Origin: Leptospira sp. WS39.C2
Lineage (GTDB): Bacteria > Spirochaetota > Leptospiria > Leptospirales > Leptospiraceae
Assembly (NCBI RefSeq): GCF_040833965.1
Contig: NZ_CP162142.1
Coordinates: 992,001 to 1,056,000, forward strand
Direction of reading: 5' to 3'
DNA: 64,000 nucleotides
Part shown: positions 35,201 to 47,024 of the stretch, piece after piece
Numbering within the stretch: position 1 is the first letter of the stretch
Layout of the letters: every line of letters begins with the position of its first letter
Position numbers and translations under genes: made by a program
The notes under the pieces: generated by a model
The model's input: the letters and a program-made list of their open reading frames with translations, nothing else
Database searches by the model: none
Told to the model about the DNA's origin: nothing

Positions 35201-38144
35201 ATCTGGCGTGATGGCAATTACTAAAGAAGTAATTGGTGAAAGAAGTTACCAATCATTTCAAAAACAGACATCTGGTGCCAATACAAGGCTAGAAGAAATT
35301 AAGAGGAACGAGGAATCAATTGCCGAATCAGGTATATCCCAAGTCATCGCATCAGCAACTGGATTGCCATTGGAAACAATATCAAAGTTAGTGAGTGATA
35401 CTCGAGGGCAGTACAACGCTAAAAAAGCAAAACAACAGATGTCAAAGGATCTTGTATCCAATTTAGGTTCTCAAATCACGGGGGCCCTTGGTGGCATTTT
35501 GAAAACTGCAGTCCTTGCTCTTGGAATTCCTGAAGATGAAATTTACCAAACCTTATCGGATGCCCACTCATTCGCCAATGCAAAAAATGTGAAGCAAGGA
35601 GCCGACACAAAAGCCAATTATGGTTATACATTACAAACATTCGGTTTACAAGCAGGTTGGACAAAACACCAAAGTTCACTCGTAGATTTAAAAGATAGTA
35701 ACGCAGTGATGACAGAAATTGGAAAAACTATCCTTTCCAAGGAGATATCTAAAAGTTCTGGAATGGAGGAATCATTTGTTCGACAATCTTTGGATGGAAT
35801 GTATGGAAAATACATTAAGAAAAAATCTGATAAAAAGGCTCAGAATAATGCAATTAGACAAACGGTTGTGAATGGAACATCCATTGCATTGACGTTAGGT
35901 GCGAGTGGAGTTTGGAGTGGTGCTAGTTCTGCCCTTTCCAAAGTTGGTAAATTTGCTAATGCAGTTACACGTGGAGCCATTCCCGCCACAGCAAAGGTAG
36001 GTCAAGTTGTTACTTCAACCCTTTTGCAAACAGTAGCAGGAAGTCATGAAGGAAAACAAGGAGCCATCGCGGGATTTCTAAATGGATCACTCGTTGGTTT
36101 AACAGATAAGTTTGGTAAATTCGAATCTGGTTTATTAAAAGGAACAATGCCCGGGATTGGGGTTACATATTCTGAGCAATCCGGATGGGGTGGATCGTTT
36201 GGAATTGGAAATTCCATTAATAATTTAAATGTATCTTTTTCTAAGAAAGGAAATTCTTCCTTACAATTTTCACAATCAATTGCAAAAGGGATTCAATTTG
36301 CAGTGGATATGACAACGAACGAAACTTGGAAACTGGGATTGAATTATAATCCAACTGGAGAAGGGCCAAGAAAGGATTGGAATTATTCCATGATGTATGA
36401 TTTGAAAGGATCTGGTTTGAGTGGTAGTTTAGGATATACGGAACCCAATTCCAAACTAGGGATAAACAATAATTTGGATTCCAATGGGATTACATCAACC
36501 TCTGAGTTACAAGGTGTAAACATAGGCACGAACTCAAAAGATGGATTTCAAATGGAAGATTTCAATTTTGCAAACCAAAACATCAACATAGCGCAAGATG
36601 GAAGTGATTTGTTAGACCAAAATGGAAATGCCATAGAAAATTTGGGTGATAGTCCATTAAGTGAATTATGGGGTCAATTAGGTACAGTCGGTGGAGTTTT
36701 GTTAGGTGGAATGGGATTGTTTGGATTCGTGATGAATCGTATGAATGGAGGAGGAGGGAACTCTTTTAGTGTTGGATCAGATTTTGGACAACCGTCATTT
36801 CTTGCATCTTCTGATAGATCTTTATTTTCTCGTGTGACAGATCCAATTAAAAATGGGTTTTCTCGAATCGGAGATTTTGTCAGTCGTTTTACAAATGTTT
36901 TTAAAGTAGAATCATCAACTTCCAATTCTAATGGTACAATACCAGAGAAACAATCGAATGAAAATCCATCGGCAATTGAAATTTTAAGGATAACAAAATT
37001 AAAGAAAAGTATCCTGGATGATTATCATAAAGACTCAAGGATTGTTACAGAAAAAAAATTATATGAATTAAAACGAGCAGGAGTAGATACCTCAGAAATT
37101 GAAACTGCCATCAAAGTGAAACGAAATGGAAAAGATGTTCCAATTTCAAAATCTGATTTAAAATCCTTAAATGAATACAAACGGCTTCGGGAGTTACGTT
37201 CCGTACGACCAATTGGTGCAGAAGATGTTCCATACGTAAGTTCGAGTGATGCCCTTGCCAAAATTGATGCGACTTATGATCCGAAAAAAGAAACAAGGGA
37301 AGTTTATTTACAAAGATTGGGAAATTTAGTTTGCGCTGCTTCTAAGGATGTGGACCTTTCCACTGATAAACTTGTCGCCTTACACACTGCCAATGTTGCC
37401 AATCTCTTAGGGGAAAACTTAATGGGTAAAATTGGATATTCTCAATATAAACTCATCAAAGGTGAAAAAGTTGTTTCGGCGGTGAATCCAGTGGGTGAGG
37501 ATGGATTTCGCCAAATATACGAGACAGATTGTATTCGTTATATTGGTGCTGTTTTGTATGCAGCAGGACTTACCGATAATGGTAGTTTTGCCAATTTGAA
37601 TACAGAAGTCTATCTAACTCCAGAGGAAATGGAAAATATGGAAGCTGAGTATAAGAAAGGCAATGTCCATCGAAATGGAGTGGAATACTTCAGGCAAGCA
37701 GGTGGATTTTCCAATTTGGTTTCCGAACGATTGACTACAGAAGCAGATTTAAAAGCTCATAAAAAGAAAGGTGTGATCCCTGAATTAAAAGTAGGGATGA
37801 TTGGAGTGACTCGGAAAATGTCGACTGATGAAGATACCAAACATTCTGCTATGAAATCAGACCATATTTATATCATCATAGGTAAAAAATTCAATCCCGA
37901 GTTAGGTGTGAATGAGTATTTGATTTCAGAATCGAGTTATGGCAAAGGTGTTCAGAATCGATGGATTACTGCTGAATCTAAAGATCAAATAAAACAAAAA
38001 CTGGAAAAGAGATATGAAGTTGAAGGAATTGATAAGAAGAAAGCAAAGGTTTTGATTAACAAACATCTTAATAATCTGCAATTTATTGATTATTTACCTA
38101 GATCAGAATTTTATGAATTAAAGCCACAAAATAGAAATGCATAG
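32247..38144 (+). CDS. Giant secreted protein (1965 residues) with C-terminal NlpC/P60-like domain
   Basis: A signal peptide ends near FVLAQS (residue 29). Residues ~50-700 are long charged helices, probably coiled coil, with a Tyr/Gly-rich section around 440-510. Residues ~870-1300 contain small-residue and amphipathic helices (for example LALAYLTGGISGVKASL). A Gly/Asn/Ser-rich strand section lies at 1310-1470, then a hydrophobic Gly-rich stretch and a GGGG hinge near 1500. The C-terminus has Cys1762 in ETDCIRYIGAVLYAAG and His1873 in KSDHIYIIIG, preceded by GMIGVTR, the order seen in NlpC/P60 and CHAP peptidases. It resembles the very long Leptospira protein family I recall as TIGR04388. 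AGAGG precedes the ATG. The likely site is surface or periplasm. Confidence 0.8.
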   Translation: MVSNITWFRTILFIIILYFVFNSKFVLAQSIQDTWDIPSYHTHEYSDLYGSVYFAPTLDEWEMQVETVLSNSIVVWQEEANQHIETLLRNEHSEDDFISNEGYVDERRRSLLSEVSIFYSEWERDLLNDYFINRNAFLEKLETGKIDALYFQRLGKEDFFNSYTEEEISLNENREKILQAAEEWEYQWENSRQEGLNSFASSLEKLNQDYLTYLNSLQETENQFLTNLQVISEYRETVYIALFSMLEQMKFGVESSCEVDSGCLYRNQDGSLNEAGIIFSKFINELSDELLKNDKNPDLLLSNVAWKMNEFLSLEANKAFAEQTYFKDRIYTYQTGFQIDLDQTKSNFDLGHANWVLRNQNYHQLGSDVKYENWGFVPGDVGIFSGVYDSELRSIFQSIHHSNFNHLTEIINSKLGDHRKVQNLISANLYTDAYHFINNFSLMGLGVPFETAHHVQGNLMLDGTTKYGYWQAERNFTIFTPGTYSYQMGAIGYSVLYEMYDDTSYQSSLYWDSNFSQLKQQSRQFEGRLLPAISHWETKVKEYADAYKNWTESKENLVEEAKQEYQKNRISLEITKEKWIQQLEVEKDSGWKSWNQLYQTGELSSTSPKQSSLKFESNLHTITNQTALSQFQSSSQLDETINDIQVGEHSLLDHFQKTIIGVNQYASVVQMNHELYEFQKSEQNKLLNQYSYALNSDFIGNRKLTKEELVLIGNADFTQLTEMEQKNFGRCYTDPTEGVCKNLLKKEYEVSVHSDGGSVRVSKEIYNGMLAEKNNAGEYNASKSLVSKQILFSSIGKIQGSDRKDLFTEWSEEDWNSLYDRKNQIAQSFVQQSLKKDQISLASNFNAIESLNERNYSSYLVKKESQENVDSFVQELALAYLTGGISGVKASLNGKIESSINSELAKVWIKATGGNEEHIQMATMAIDFMRGRMSAKKINARDQFISIKNPIQSLETVLGNTLSSTIEVMDKVSNGLLSVPLNLALSGVMAITKEVIGERSYQSFQKQTSGANTRLEEIKRNEESIAESGISQVIASATGLPLETISKLVSDTRGQYNAKKAKQQMSKDLVSNLGSQITGALGGILKTAVLALGIPEDEIYQTLSDAHSFANAKNVKQGADTKANYGYTLQTFGLQAGWTKHQSSLVDLKDSNAVMTEIGKTILSKEISKSSGMEESFVRQSLDGMYGKYIKKKSDKKAQNNAIRQTVVNGTSIALTLGASGVWSGASSALSKVGKFANAVTRGAIPATAKVGQVVTSTLLQTVAGSHEGKQGAIAGFLNGSLVGLTDKFGKFESGLLKGTMPGIGVTYSEQSGWGGSFGIGNSINNLNVSFSKKGNSSLQFSQSIAKGIQFAVDMTTNETWKLGLNYNPTGEGPRKDWNYSMMYDLKGSGLSGSLGYTEPNSKLGINNNLDSNGITSTSELQGVNIGTNSKDGFQMEDFNFANQNINIAQDGSDLLDQNGNAIENLGDSPLSELWGQLGTVGGVLLGGMGLFGFVMNRMNGGGGNSFSVGSDFGQPSFLASSDRSLFSRVTDPIKNGFSRIGDFVSRFTNVFKVESSTSNSNGTIPEKQSNENPSAIEILRITKLKKSILDDYHKDSRIVTEKKLYELKRAGVDTSEIETAIKVKRNGKDVPISKSDLKSLNEYKRLRELRSVRPIGAEDVPYVSSSDALAKIDATYDPKKETREVYLQRLGNLVCAASKDVDLSTDKLVALHTANVANLLGENLMGKIGYSQYKLIKGEKVVSAVNPVGEDGFRQIYETDCIRYIGAVLYAAGLTDNGSFANLNTEVYLTPEEMENMEAEYKKGNVHRNGVEYFRQAGGFSNLVSERLTTEADLKAHKKKGVIPELKVGMIGVTRKMSTDEDTKHSAMKSDHIYIIIGKKFNPELGVNEYLISESSYGKGVQNRWITAESKDQIKQKLEKRYEVEGIDKKKAKVLINKHLNNLQFIDYLPRSEFYELKPQNRNA

Positions 38145-38787
38145 TATTAAAAAATATTATATAATATTCTTTATCTTACTCTTTTTTATAATTCGGTGTA
38201 AGGAAAGAGAAAAAGCGAAGGAACCAGAGAGCGATTCATTTTATCTTGAATTGGAAAAAGGATGTACGAAAGATAGATCAAATAAACAAATTTTGGACGG
38301 TTGCATTGAAAAGAAAGCTAGTATGGAATGCTTTAAATATTTGGAATTTCTAAATAACTCAAATTTAGAAAAAATATTTAATAATAGTGATTGGTATAGT
38401 GAGGACATGCAATCCTTCAGATATAAAATTGACAATTTTGGAAATTTTAAGATCTTTCAAGGTGGACCAGATAGCGAACCAATTTATCCATCAGGAGTTG
38501 GTAGAATCCATAAGAGGAATGAGAGATGGAAATATGAACACTCATGTAATAAAAATTTTTGTGAAAAACTTGAATTTGAAATTAATTATATGAGCTGTTA
38601 TGCAGGTTATTCGCAAGGTTATGATGCATATATTTTAAGTTTAACTTTGGAAAATAGCGACTGGTATGAAGATGATGAAAATTTCAGAAAACAGCACAAA
38701 GAGGTTACATTTATAAAGCTAATCAATCATTTACCTCAAATTACCAACGGCTTTATCTCTACAAAAGTACCACCTCCTTCCAATTGA
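38137..38787 (+). CDS. Lipoprotein overlapping the giant gene; possible immunity partner
   Basis: The 216-residue product has a leader rich in Ile and Phe ending in FIIRC (Cys21). The body carries about seven further Cys residues (for example GCTKDRS, DGCIEKK, MECFKY, HSCNKNFC, MSCYAGY), so a disulfide-linked periplasmic fold is likely. I recognise no family. Its start overlaps the giant gene's end by 8 bases, and the A+T content is high. A lipid-anchored protein encoded directly after a secreted Cys/His peptidase-like toxin domain is the usual position of an immunity protein; that role is inference. Confidence 0.68.
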   Translation: MHSIKKYYIIFFILLFFIIRCKEREKAKEPESDSFYLELEKGCTKDRSNKQILDGCIEKKASMECFKYLEFLNNSNLEKIFNNSDWYSEDMQSFRYKIDNFGNFKIFQGGPDSEPIYPSGVGRIHKRNERWKYEHSCNKNFCEKLEFEINYMSCYAGYSQGYDAYILSLTLENSDWYEDDENFRKQHKEVTFIKLINHLPQITNGFISTKVPPPSN

Positions 38788-38792
38788 AGGAG
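38774..38792. terminator. Hairpin at the end of the 18-kb operon
   Basis: CTCCTTC (38774-38780) and GAAGGAG (38786-38792) pair perfectly around a 5-base loop. The stem overlaps the stop codon of the last lipoprotein, in the 26-base gap to the convergent cyclase gene. No T-run follows on the plus strand. Confidence 0.35.
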
Positions 38793-38813
38793 TCAGGAAC
38801 TACTAATCATAAT

Positions 38814-40666
<1,853 letters not shown>

Positions 40667-40670
<4 letters not shown>

Positions 40671-42643
40671 AATGGCCTTACGGTTACGGAGGACTTACCT
40701 CCATTCCCTTTGACTGCCAATTCACCATTTGTTTCCGAAATTTTTTCCGCATTTGATAGTACAATTTGTACGCCATTTGGGTATACAAACCTTGGGATTT
40801 TGAGAATACATGGCTCACTGATCGAAGGATCGGACATCCATTCAAATTGAAATTCTCGAGTGTCCAAATCGTAATCCATTTTAATCGGCGTGCCTTGGAT
40901 ACTTGCTGCATAAGGGCGACAAAATCCTTCGATAGCACGGCCGCCACCACCGTATACATCTGGATTTGACCCTGGGATGATTTGGTCTAATGAAAATATA
41001 CTTAGGTCTTCTTGGTTCCAACCATCACCAACCATTAAATCATTTTCATTCGTTGCGGTATAATTCCATAAAGTATTGGATAAAAATAATTTGTCCATTG
41101 CATTGTACATAGCGTCGAGAGCCATTACATGTCGTTTCCAAATTTTTGGTGAATGATTTCCTTTTTTCCATTCTTTGTATGCTTTACCACCTTGAAGATC
41201 AAATGGAATTCCAAATTCACCAATCAGACTCGGTATTTTACCAGGAACAGAATCTGCTGTATTCTTAATTCTTGTTAGTTGGCGTACATACATTGCTTCG
41301 ATTCCAGATTTTCCAAATACTGGACGTTTTGTCAGAGTATCAATCGCAATTGGATATAAAAAAGTTTTAAATAATAAAGTGAGAATATCATACCAATGAG
41401 CAGCATTGACTGAAAGTGGGGGGACTTCTCCTTTTAAATGGGGATAGGTAAAAGCATCTGATGCCTCTCTTTCGATAAAAACCATCCAATCACTACGAAT
41501 GGCTTGGATAGTTTTCCCAACCGTACGCATAAATGGAATGAGATAATCTGCATCGAAGTGAATTTCTTTCCCATTTACTTTTTGGAAATAGTCATTTTTT
41601 TCAATGAATGGAGTGCCATCTTTTGTGATTGTGTATGCACCTTCTAATTGGAATGGATCACCTGGAGATTCTGGTAACCAAATTGAGATTTTGTTTTGGT
41701 TTACTGTAACTGTTTTTGTTGGAACAAAACCTCCTTTCCAAACTTTTAAAGTTAGGTATGGCAAATCAATAGAATGGCCATGTGAAGAAAACAAAGCGTC
41801 AATAGGTGACCAAGCAAGGCCTGGTTTTGAAGGATCTTCATCTTTGTTAATGAGGCCACGATCATTCATGGCTCTTCCAATAAAACCTTTCCCTGGTTCG
41901 TTTAATGAATCGAACCCCAAAACAAAATCAAACTGTTTGATTCTTTCTGCAATTTGAACCATACAACCTAAATAGTGTTCTTGTAGGTAATTTTGGACAT
42001 TTTTTCCATCAATTAAGAAGTTTGGAGCAAAGTCACGACCACCAAAAAACAAAGTCCATAATATTCCATTCCCAGCATAACGATAGTTTTGTGACCAACA
42101 CATCGTTGGGTAATTGTCTTCTTGACGAATGCCGGGATTGTTATAATCATAAGCTCTTTGCATCACAATTGCCGCATCAGCTTCTGAAAGTTTTTTGTAA
42201 TCGATGCCTAATTTTTCGAATATCCAACCAGGCGCACCATCTCCACCTGTCATTCTTGACCAAACGTCTTGGTGGAAATCTACAAATACATAAAACCCAT
42301 ATTCTCCTGATAGGCGAACAATCTCTGTGAAATAATCTAAATATGCTTCATCATATTGATTGGGACCTTTATGTTCAACTGCTTCCCAAGTAGTTAACAA
42401 ACGTAAAACATTAAAACCCCATAATTTCAAACGAGTCAAATGTATATGGGCTTCTTCAATTGGGAAAGGCCGACCAATAAAACTTACTTCTTTGTGATTT
42501 GAAAAATCTGTTGGAAATTGTGTTCCACCATTGGGAAAAGGGACCTTCGTATCACCACCTAAATTCACACCACGGAGGATGACTTTCCTACCAGTTGTAT
42601 CAACGAACCATTCGCCTTTCGGAGATAATTTTTTCAACGTCAT
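40667..42643 (-). CDS. GH5-family endoglycoceramidase-like glycoside hydrolase
   Basis: The 658-residue protein has a GH5 (beta/alpha)8 barrel: substrate-entry element LRGVNLGGDTKVPFP, then FHQDVWSR, and acid/base Glu249 in DSLNEPGKG. The nucleophile is Glu476 in LIGEFGIP. The C-terminus (about 560-655) is a beta-sandwich. This matches endoglycosylceramidase-related proteins, which cut glycans from glycosphingolipids or act on steryl glucosides. No signal peptide is seen, so the substrate may be cytoplasmic glycolipid. I start at ATG 42643 behind AAGGA; GTG 42658 is an alternative. It is coupled to the cyclase gene by a 4-base overlap. Confidence 0.84.
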
Positions 42644-42647
42644 GTTT

Positions 42648-43976
42648 TTATCCTTCACTGTCCATAGTTAATGATTGGTTTAAATTCAAATTTTGTTCCG
42701 CATAATAATTTAGATATCCTAATAAAAAATAGAAGACAATCAGAACTTCATCGTCTTGGAAATAACATTGTAACAAACCCGACAAAAAAAATCCAACGAG
42801 TCCGTAAGTCATAAAACGAATTTGTTTGGGGATATTGGAATTCAAAAGTGTATATAAAATTGTACCGAACAAAAAGAGATATAAGATACTTTGAGGGAAA
42901 CCAAATACCGCTGTTAAGTGAAAGTAATCGTTATGAGCATGACCTCTTTGTGTCACCTCGTAGAAAAAAGCTAGTTCCCTATTTTCTTTCTCTTTTGTTT
43001 TCCTGGAAATTTCAATCTCTTTCTGGTAGTTACCTGAACCAATACCAAAAATTGGATTTTCTTTTATCAAAGGGAAAGTGGAATCCCATATAAACGTGCG
43101 ACCAGAATCTGTGTGTTTTTCTCCACCAAATAATGGATCAACTACTCGTTTAACAGCTCCTGTTGTTTGGTAACCTATAAACAAAATGATTAAAAAAGTG
43201 ATCAGTATCAATCCTGTTCTTTTAATCACTTTTTTTGAAATGTCATTGTCGAGAAAAACTAAAACATAAAATCCAAACAATACACTCACCAATGCTCCTA
43301 GTAAAGAGGATCTTGCGTTATTAAATAAAAATACCAATGATACCATTAAAAGTAAAATTGCATTGATTGCGATTTTTGTTATGGAAGTTTTTTTATACCA
43401 TTCATCATACAGCCGGAAGACAAATCCTGGGAATACAAATGCCAAAAGTCCACCAAACGTTAGATGTGTGTTCATGAGTCCGATAGGAAGGTAGATATTG
43501 AGAGATCCAATATTACCATAATGGTGTTGGTAAGGCCAAGAACTTGAAGTTTTGTATAAATCAGATATGAGTCTTGAGAGCCTAGTCATGGAAAAAATGG
43601 AGAAAAATCCCGTAAAAACAATCACAAGTGAAAAGATAAAAAATGATTTGTATAAAAAAGTTCTATCTTCTTTTTTAATTCCTTGGACAGAGATGAATGC
43701 AGTGACAAGAAAGATATCTTTCATCTCGTCACGAAATGCGTGTTTGATGGATTGGAAATCAAATCCAACGTTTGCAAAATGATACAAAACTGTTACAAAT
43801 TGCCACGCGTAAAATATAAATAGAATTTTAACAATGTTACTCGAAAGTTTTGGTTTTTCATCGAGAAACAGAAAAAAAACAAAAGATAACAGTAAGAAAA
43901 GTTGGCTTAGAGAAACAGAAAGGGCGCAGGAAATGATGGACAAGGCAAGAAACGAGCGATAGAGTCGGTAAATCAT
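42648..43976 (-). CDS. O-antigen ligase/polymerase-family membrane protein
   Basis: From ATG 43976 the product has 442 residues and about ten to twelve membrane helices. A large periplasmic loop near residues 285-365 contains FGIGSGNYQKEI and RGHAHNDYFHLTAVFGFP. The H(A)HNxxL-like element is the hallmark of WaaL ligases, which join O-antigen to lipid A-core. Longer N-terminal frames to 44183 would run through the divergent glycosyltransferase start. It lies 4 bases upstream of the GH5 gene, so three envelope or lipid genes may be co-transcribed. Confidence 0.85.
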   Translation of the reverse strand: MIYRLYRSFLALSIISCALSVSLSQLFLLLSFVFFLFLDEKPKLSSNIVKILFIFYAWQFVTVLYHFANVGFDFQSIKHAFRDEMKDIFLVTAFISVQGIKKEDRTFLYKSFFIFSLVIVFTGFFSIFSMTRLSRLISDLYKTSSSWPYQHHYGNIGSLNIYLPIGLMNTHLTFGGLLAFVFPGFVFRLYDEWYKKTSITKIAINAILLLMVSLVFLFNNARSSLLGALVSVLFGFYVLVFLDNDISKKVIKRTGLILITFLIILFIGYQTTGAVKRVVDPLFGGEKHTDSGRTFIWDSTFPLIKENPIFGIGSGNYQKEIEISRKTKEKENRELAFFYEVTQRGHAHNDYFHLTAVFGFPQSILYLFLFGTILYTLLNSNIPKQIRFMTYGLVGFFLSGLLQCYFQDDEVLIVFYFLLGYLNYYAEQNLNLNQSLTMDSEG

Positions 43977-44025
43977 AACTTTGGATGAGACTAATCTTTT
44001 TCTCTCATTTGTAAAGAGGTAACAG

Positions 44026-45315
44026 TTGCGAGTTTTATATTTTTCCGATACTTTTTTGCCAAAAACCGATGGTGTTGCTGTTTCTATTAAGAATTTTTCG
44101 GAACTTTTGGCCCTCCGGGGCCATGAATTCTGCATTTGTGCTCCCAAATATGGGGATGGGGACTTTGACCGGATGACGGACAATATCCAAGTGATTCGGT
44201 TTCGGTCTGGGTATTTGCCAAGTTACCCCGACATTAAGGTGGTTTTACCATCTCCTGGGAAAATCAAACGGATCATCGAAGACTTTAAACCAGATCTCAT
44301 CCACATCCACACACCAGGCCTTCTTGGACTTTATGCGGTCAATGCAGCAGAGCGATTCGGAGTTCCCACGATCGGAACCTATCATACCCTTATGGCAGAA
44401 CAGGAAATGTATGTTTCCTTCTATCGACTTTTTAAACTTGATAAACTATTTTTTAAAGCAAACAAGTTCAAAAAAAAGTTAAATATTGAAGAGTTAGACA
44501 AAATTGTAAAATTTGATAACTTTAATATCCGTAAAAAAATAATTCTTAAAATTTGTAATGATATCTATAATCGTTGTGATGTGGTGATTTCACCTAGCCA
44601 TCTCATTAAAGAACAATTGATAGAGTATGGAATTAGCCGTCCCATTACAGTAGTTTCTAATGGAATGGATCTCAAACGTTTCCAAGGAAAACCAAAAGAA
44701 TTTCTAAGCGGAGACTCTCCCAAATTTTTGCACGTTGGACGAATTTCTTATGAGAAGAATTGTGATATTGTTATCAATGCTTTTAAACTCATCCATGAAC
44801 AATTTCCCAAAGCAACCCTCACTATCATAGGAGAAGGTCCAGCCATCCCATCTTTACAAAGACAGGCAGAACATTTGAATATTCAAAATTCTGTTGAGTT
44901 CAAAGGTTTTATCCCAAATGCTGTGTTACACGAAGAGTATCCTAAATACGATGTTTTTTTAACAGCATCAACTATGGAAACACAAGGATTAGTTGTATTA
45001 GAAGCAATTGCATGTGGTTTGCCTGCTGTGGGTGTGGATGCATTTGCTCTCCCTGAACTCATTCGGCACGGTGAAAATGGTTTTATAGCAAAATCCTTTG
45101 ATGCAAAAGGTATTGCATTAGGTGCATTGGAAATCATTCGAAATCCTACACTTTATTCTAAGTTCTCAAAACAATCCATTCAAATTGCGTCAGGACACGA
45201 AATGGAAAAATGCGTAGATACGATGGAAGAAGTATATGAAAAAGTCATCGAAGCAATGAAAGGAAAAGTTAAAAAGACAAACATCTTTGATTTATTTTTT
45301 GATTTTATGCAATGA
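44026..45315 (+). CDS. GT4-family glycosyltransferase
   Basis: The 429-residue protein has a GT-B fold. The N-terminal domain begins [22 protein letters not shown], the form seen in GT4 enzymes that glycosylate diacylglycerol or phosphatidylinositol. The C-terminal donor domain carries [20 protein letters not shown] and the nucleotide-sugar motif [16 protein letters not shown]. It starts at TTG 44026 behind AGAGGT. A 4-base overlap couples it to the next membrane protein. The acceptor, glycolipid or polysaccharide, cannot be decided from sequence. Confidence 0.88.
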   Translation: MRVLYFSDTFLPKTDGVAVSIKNFSELLALRGHEFCICAPKYGDGDFDRMTDNIQVIRFRSGYLPSYPDIKVVLPSPGKIKRIIEDFKPDLIHIHTPGLLGLYAVNAAERFGVPTIGTYHTLMAEQEMYVSFYRLFKLDKLFFKANKFKKKLNIEELDKIVKFDNFNIRKKIILKICNDIYNRCDVVISPSHLIKEQLIEYGISRPITVVSNGMDLKRFQGKPKEFLSGDSPKFLHVGRISYEKNCDIVINAFKLIHEQFPKATLTIIGEGPAIPSLQRQAEHLNIQNSVEFKGFIPNAVLHEEYPKYDVFLTASTMETQGLVVLEAIACGLPAVGVDAFALPELIRHGENGFIAKSFDAKGIALGALEIIRNPTLYSKFSKQSIQIASGHEMEKCVDTMEEVYEKVIEAMKGKVKKTNIFDLFFDFMQ

Positions 45316-45959
45316 CCAATTCAATTGGAATAGAAATTCGTTCTATCTTAAGTGTAATTGCAATTGGGCTTACATTTATAGCGTACATTCCTTACTTAAA
45401 AGGAATCACTAGTGGGAAAATTCAACCTCATGTGTTTTCTTGGATCATTTGGGGTGTGACAACTTGTATTGTGTTTTTTGCCCAGCTAGTTGGGAAGGGT
45501 GGTATTGGTGCCATACCAATTGCGATTTCAGGAATCACAACTTTGTTGGTTGCACTGTTTGCGTATCAAAAACGAGGTGAGATCAAAATCACTAAAGTAG
45601 ATTGGTTCTTTTTTATTTTGGCTCTCTCAAGCCTTCCCTTTTGGTTTTATTTTTCGAGTCCACTTGCTGCTGTGATGGTTTTATCATTTGTCGATATCCT
45701 TGGTTTTATACCAACCATTCGAAAAGGGTATGTTTTGCCAAATTCAGAACCTCTTGGTTTTTATTTGGTATTTCTGTTCCGAAACACGCTTGTGATTTTT
45801 GCCTTGGCTGAATGGAATTTGACCACCATCTTGTTTCCTGGTTCAGCTGGTTTTGCCTGCCTAATTTTTGTTTTACTTGTGAAATACCGACAAAGGCAAA
45901 TTCAAAATTTACAGTTTAAATATGATAATCATGATCAATCTATGTTAGGTAACGGATAA
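45312..45959 (+). CDS. PQ-loop-like membrane protein
   Basis: The 215-residue protein has about seven membrane helices. Its N-terminal half contains [28 protein letters not shown], the arrangement of proline-rich helices seen in PQ-loop/SWEET-like transporters, and the second half repeats it weakly ([18 protein letters not shown]). No direct function is assigned. Its ATG overlaps the glycosyltransferase stop, so they are co-translated. The end overlaps the convergent neighbour by 25 bases. Confidence 0.72.
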   Translation: MTNSIGIEIRSILSVIAIGLTFIAYIPYLKGITSGKIQPHVFSWIIWGVTTCIVFFAQLVGKGGIGAIPIAISGITTLLVALFAYQKRGEIKITKVDWFFFILALSSLPFWFYFSSPLAAVMVLSFVDILGFIPTIRKGYVLPNSEPLGFYLVFLFRNTLVIFALAEWNLTTILFPGSAGFACLIFVLLVKYRQRQIQNLQFKYDNHDQSMLGNG

Positions 45960-46981
45960 AATACGACTGATCGAACTTGTTTTCCTTCTTCCGTTTCTTC
46001 GAAGGTTACTTCTGCTTGTTTGGACCTTGCTGGTAAATACATCTGTATCGTTTCCACTAATTCGTAAGCACTCAGTGTATAATCTAAAGTTTTAATAGCT
46101 ATTTCAAGACTAAGGAAACGTTCTCGTGTAATCGTTTTGGTTTCTGTTTTTTTTGAAATGATAAGCCATTTGTAGAGTCTTGCGGATCTGTTTGTATCGA
46201 GTAAATTTCCGATATCAAGTTTTGTGCTAGGTAAAACCGCAGGTGTTTGTCCAAATCTAATTTCAATTCCGCGATTCTTTGATTCTGATAAACGTAAGGA
46301 AAGTTGTTTGTCAAACAATTCATCATCAATGTATTCGATGCGATCACAAGTGGAATAAACAGTTTCACATAAATTCCCATAATTTTTATGAAAGAAAAAC
46401 ACTTGTAACACCTTTCCGCTTACTGGGTGGTATAATACTTTTGCATTATATTGTTCCATCCGACCAAACTTTACAAAGGATCGAATTCGTTTGTAAATGT
46501 TATATGATAAACCAAACAAATCCTTTACCACTGGAACATCTGTAACTCCAATCCCACGTGTAGCTATATAAAATGGTTCAAAACTAATATGGCCATCTCG
46601 TTTTGCGATTTCTCTTAGGTATTCTGAAATTGGATCCATTTTGGATTCATGGAATGACATTGAAAAATCTAAAAAATCGACGACAACTTTTCCCCCACTT
46701 TTCCCAAATTCTGACCATACTTCATCCAAATAACTTCCGTCATCCGTATATTTGATTTGTTTACAGAAACCTTCTTGGCATTTGATTTGTTCTTCATAAT
46801 CTTTTTTGTTAGGTGAAGGTAAATCAATTGGTTTGAATTCGGAAGTAAAGTCTTGTGAAAAAAGGTTTGGAAATTGTAGTAAAAGAAACAGAAGAAAAAA
46901 TACAGACAAAGATCGTTGGAAACATTTCGAAAATGAAGTTCGGATTAAAACACAAAAGCTTCTCAGAAATTGAAGTTTCAA
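45935..46981 (-). CDS. Exported protein of unknown function
   Basis: The 348-residue product has a long basic N-terminus, then a hydrophobic stretch ending near LFSQDF, a plausible signal sequence. The remainder is mixed alpha/beta with a few charged repeats. I recognise no family. It is last in a minus-strand set with a heptosyltransferase and a DUF4254 protein, 43 bases after the heptosyltransferase stop, suggesting an envelope role. Confidence 0.65.
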   Translation of the reverse strand: MKLQFLRSFCVLIRTSFSKCFQRSLSVFFLLFLLLQFPNLFSQDFTSEFKPIDLPSPNKKDYEEQIKCQEGFCKQIKYTDDGSYLDEVWSEFGKSGGKVVVDFLDFSMSFHESKMDPISEYLREIAKRDGHISFEPFYIATRGIGVTDVPVVKDLFGLSYNIYKRIRSFVKFGRMEQYNAKVLYHPVSGKVLQVFFFHKNYGNLCETVYSTCDRIEYIDDELFDKQLSLRLSESKNRGIEIRFGQTPAVLPSTKLDIGNLLDTNRSARLYKWLIISKKTETKTITRERFLSLEIAIKTLDYTLSAYELVETIQMYLPARSKQAEVTFEETEEGKQVRSVVFYPLPNID

Positions 46982-47024
46982 AGTTTGTCTCCTATTTGCA
47001 CTCAGAAAAAAATGAAGCTGTTTG

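Noticed and set aside
32247..38144. Type I secretion (RTX) substrate
   Set aside because: No nonapeptide GGxGxDxxx repeats and no ABC transporter are present; a cleavable signal peptide is seen instead.
43977..44183. Upstream extension of the O-antigen ligase
   Set aside because: It would run antisense through the start of the divergent glycosyltransferase, and the family N-terminus begins with the membrane helix after 43976.
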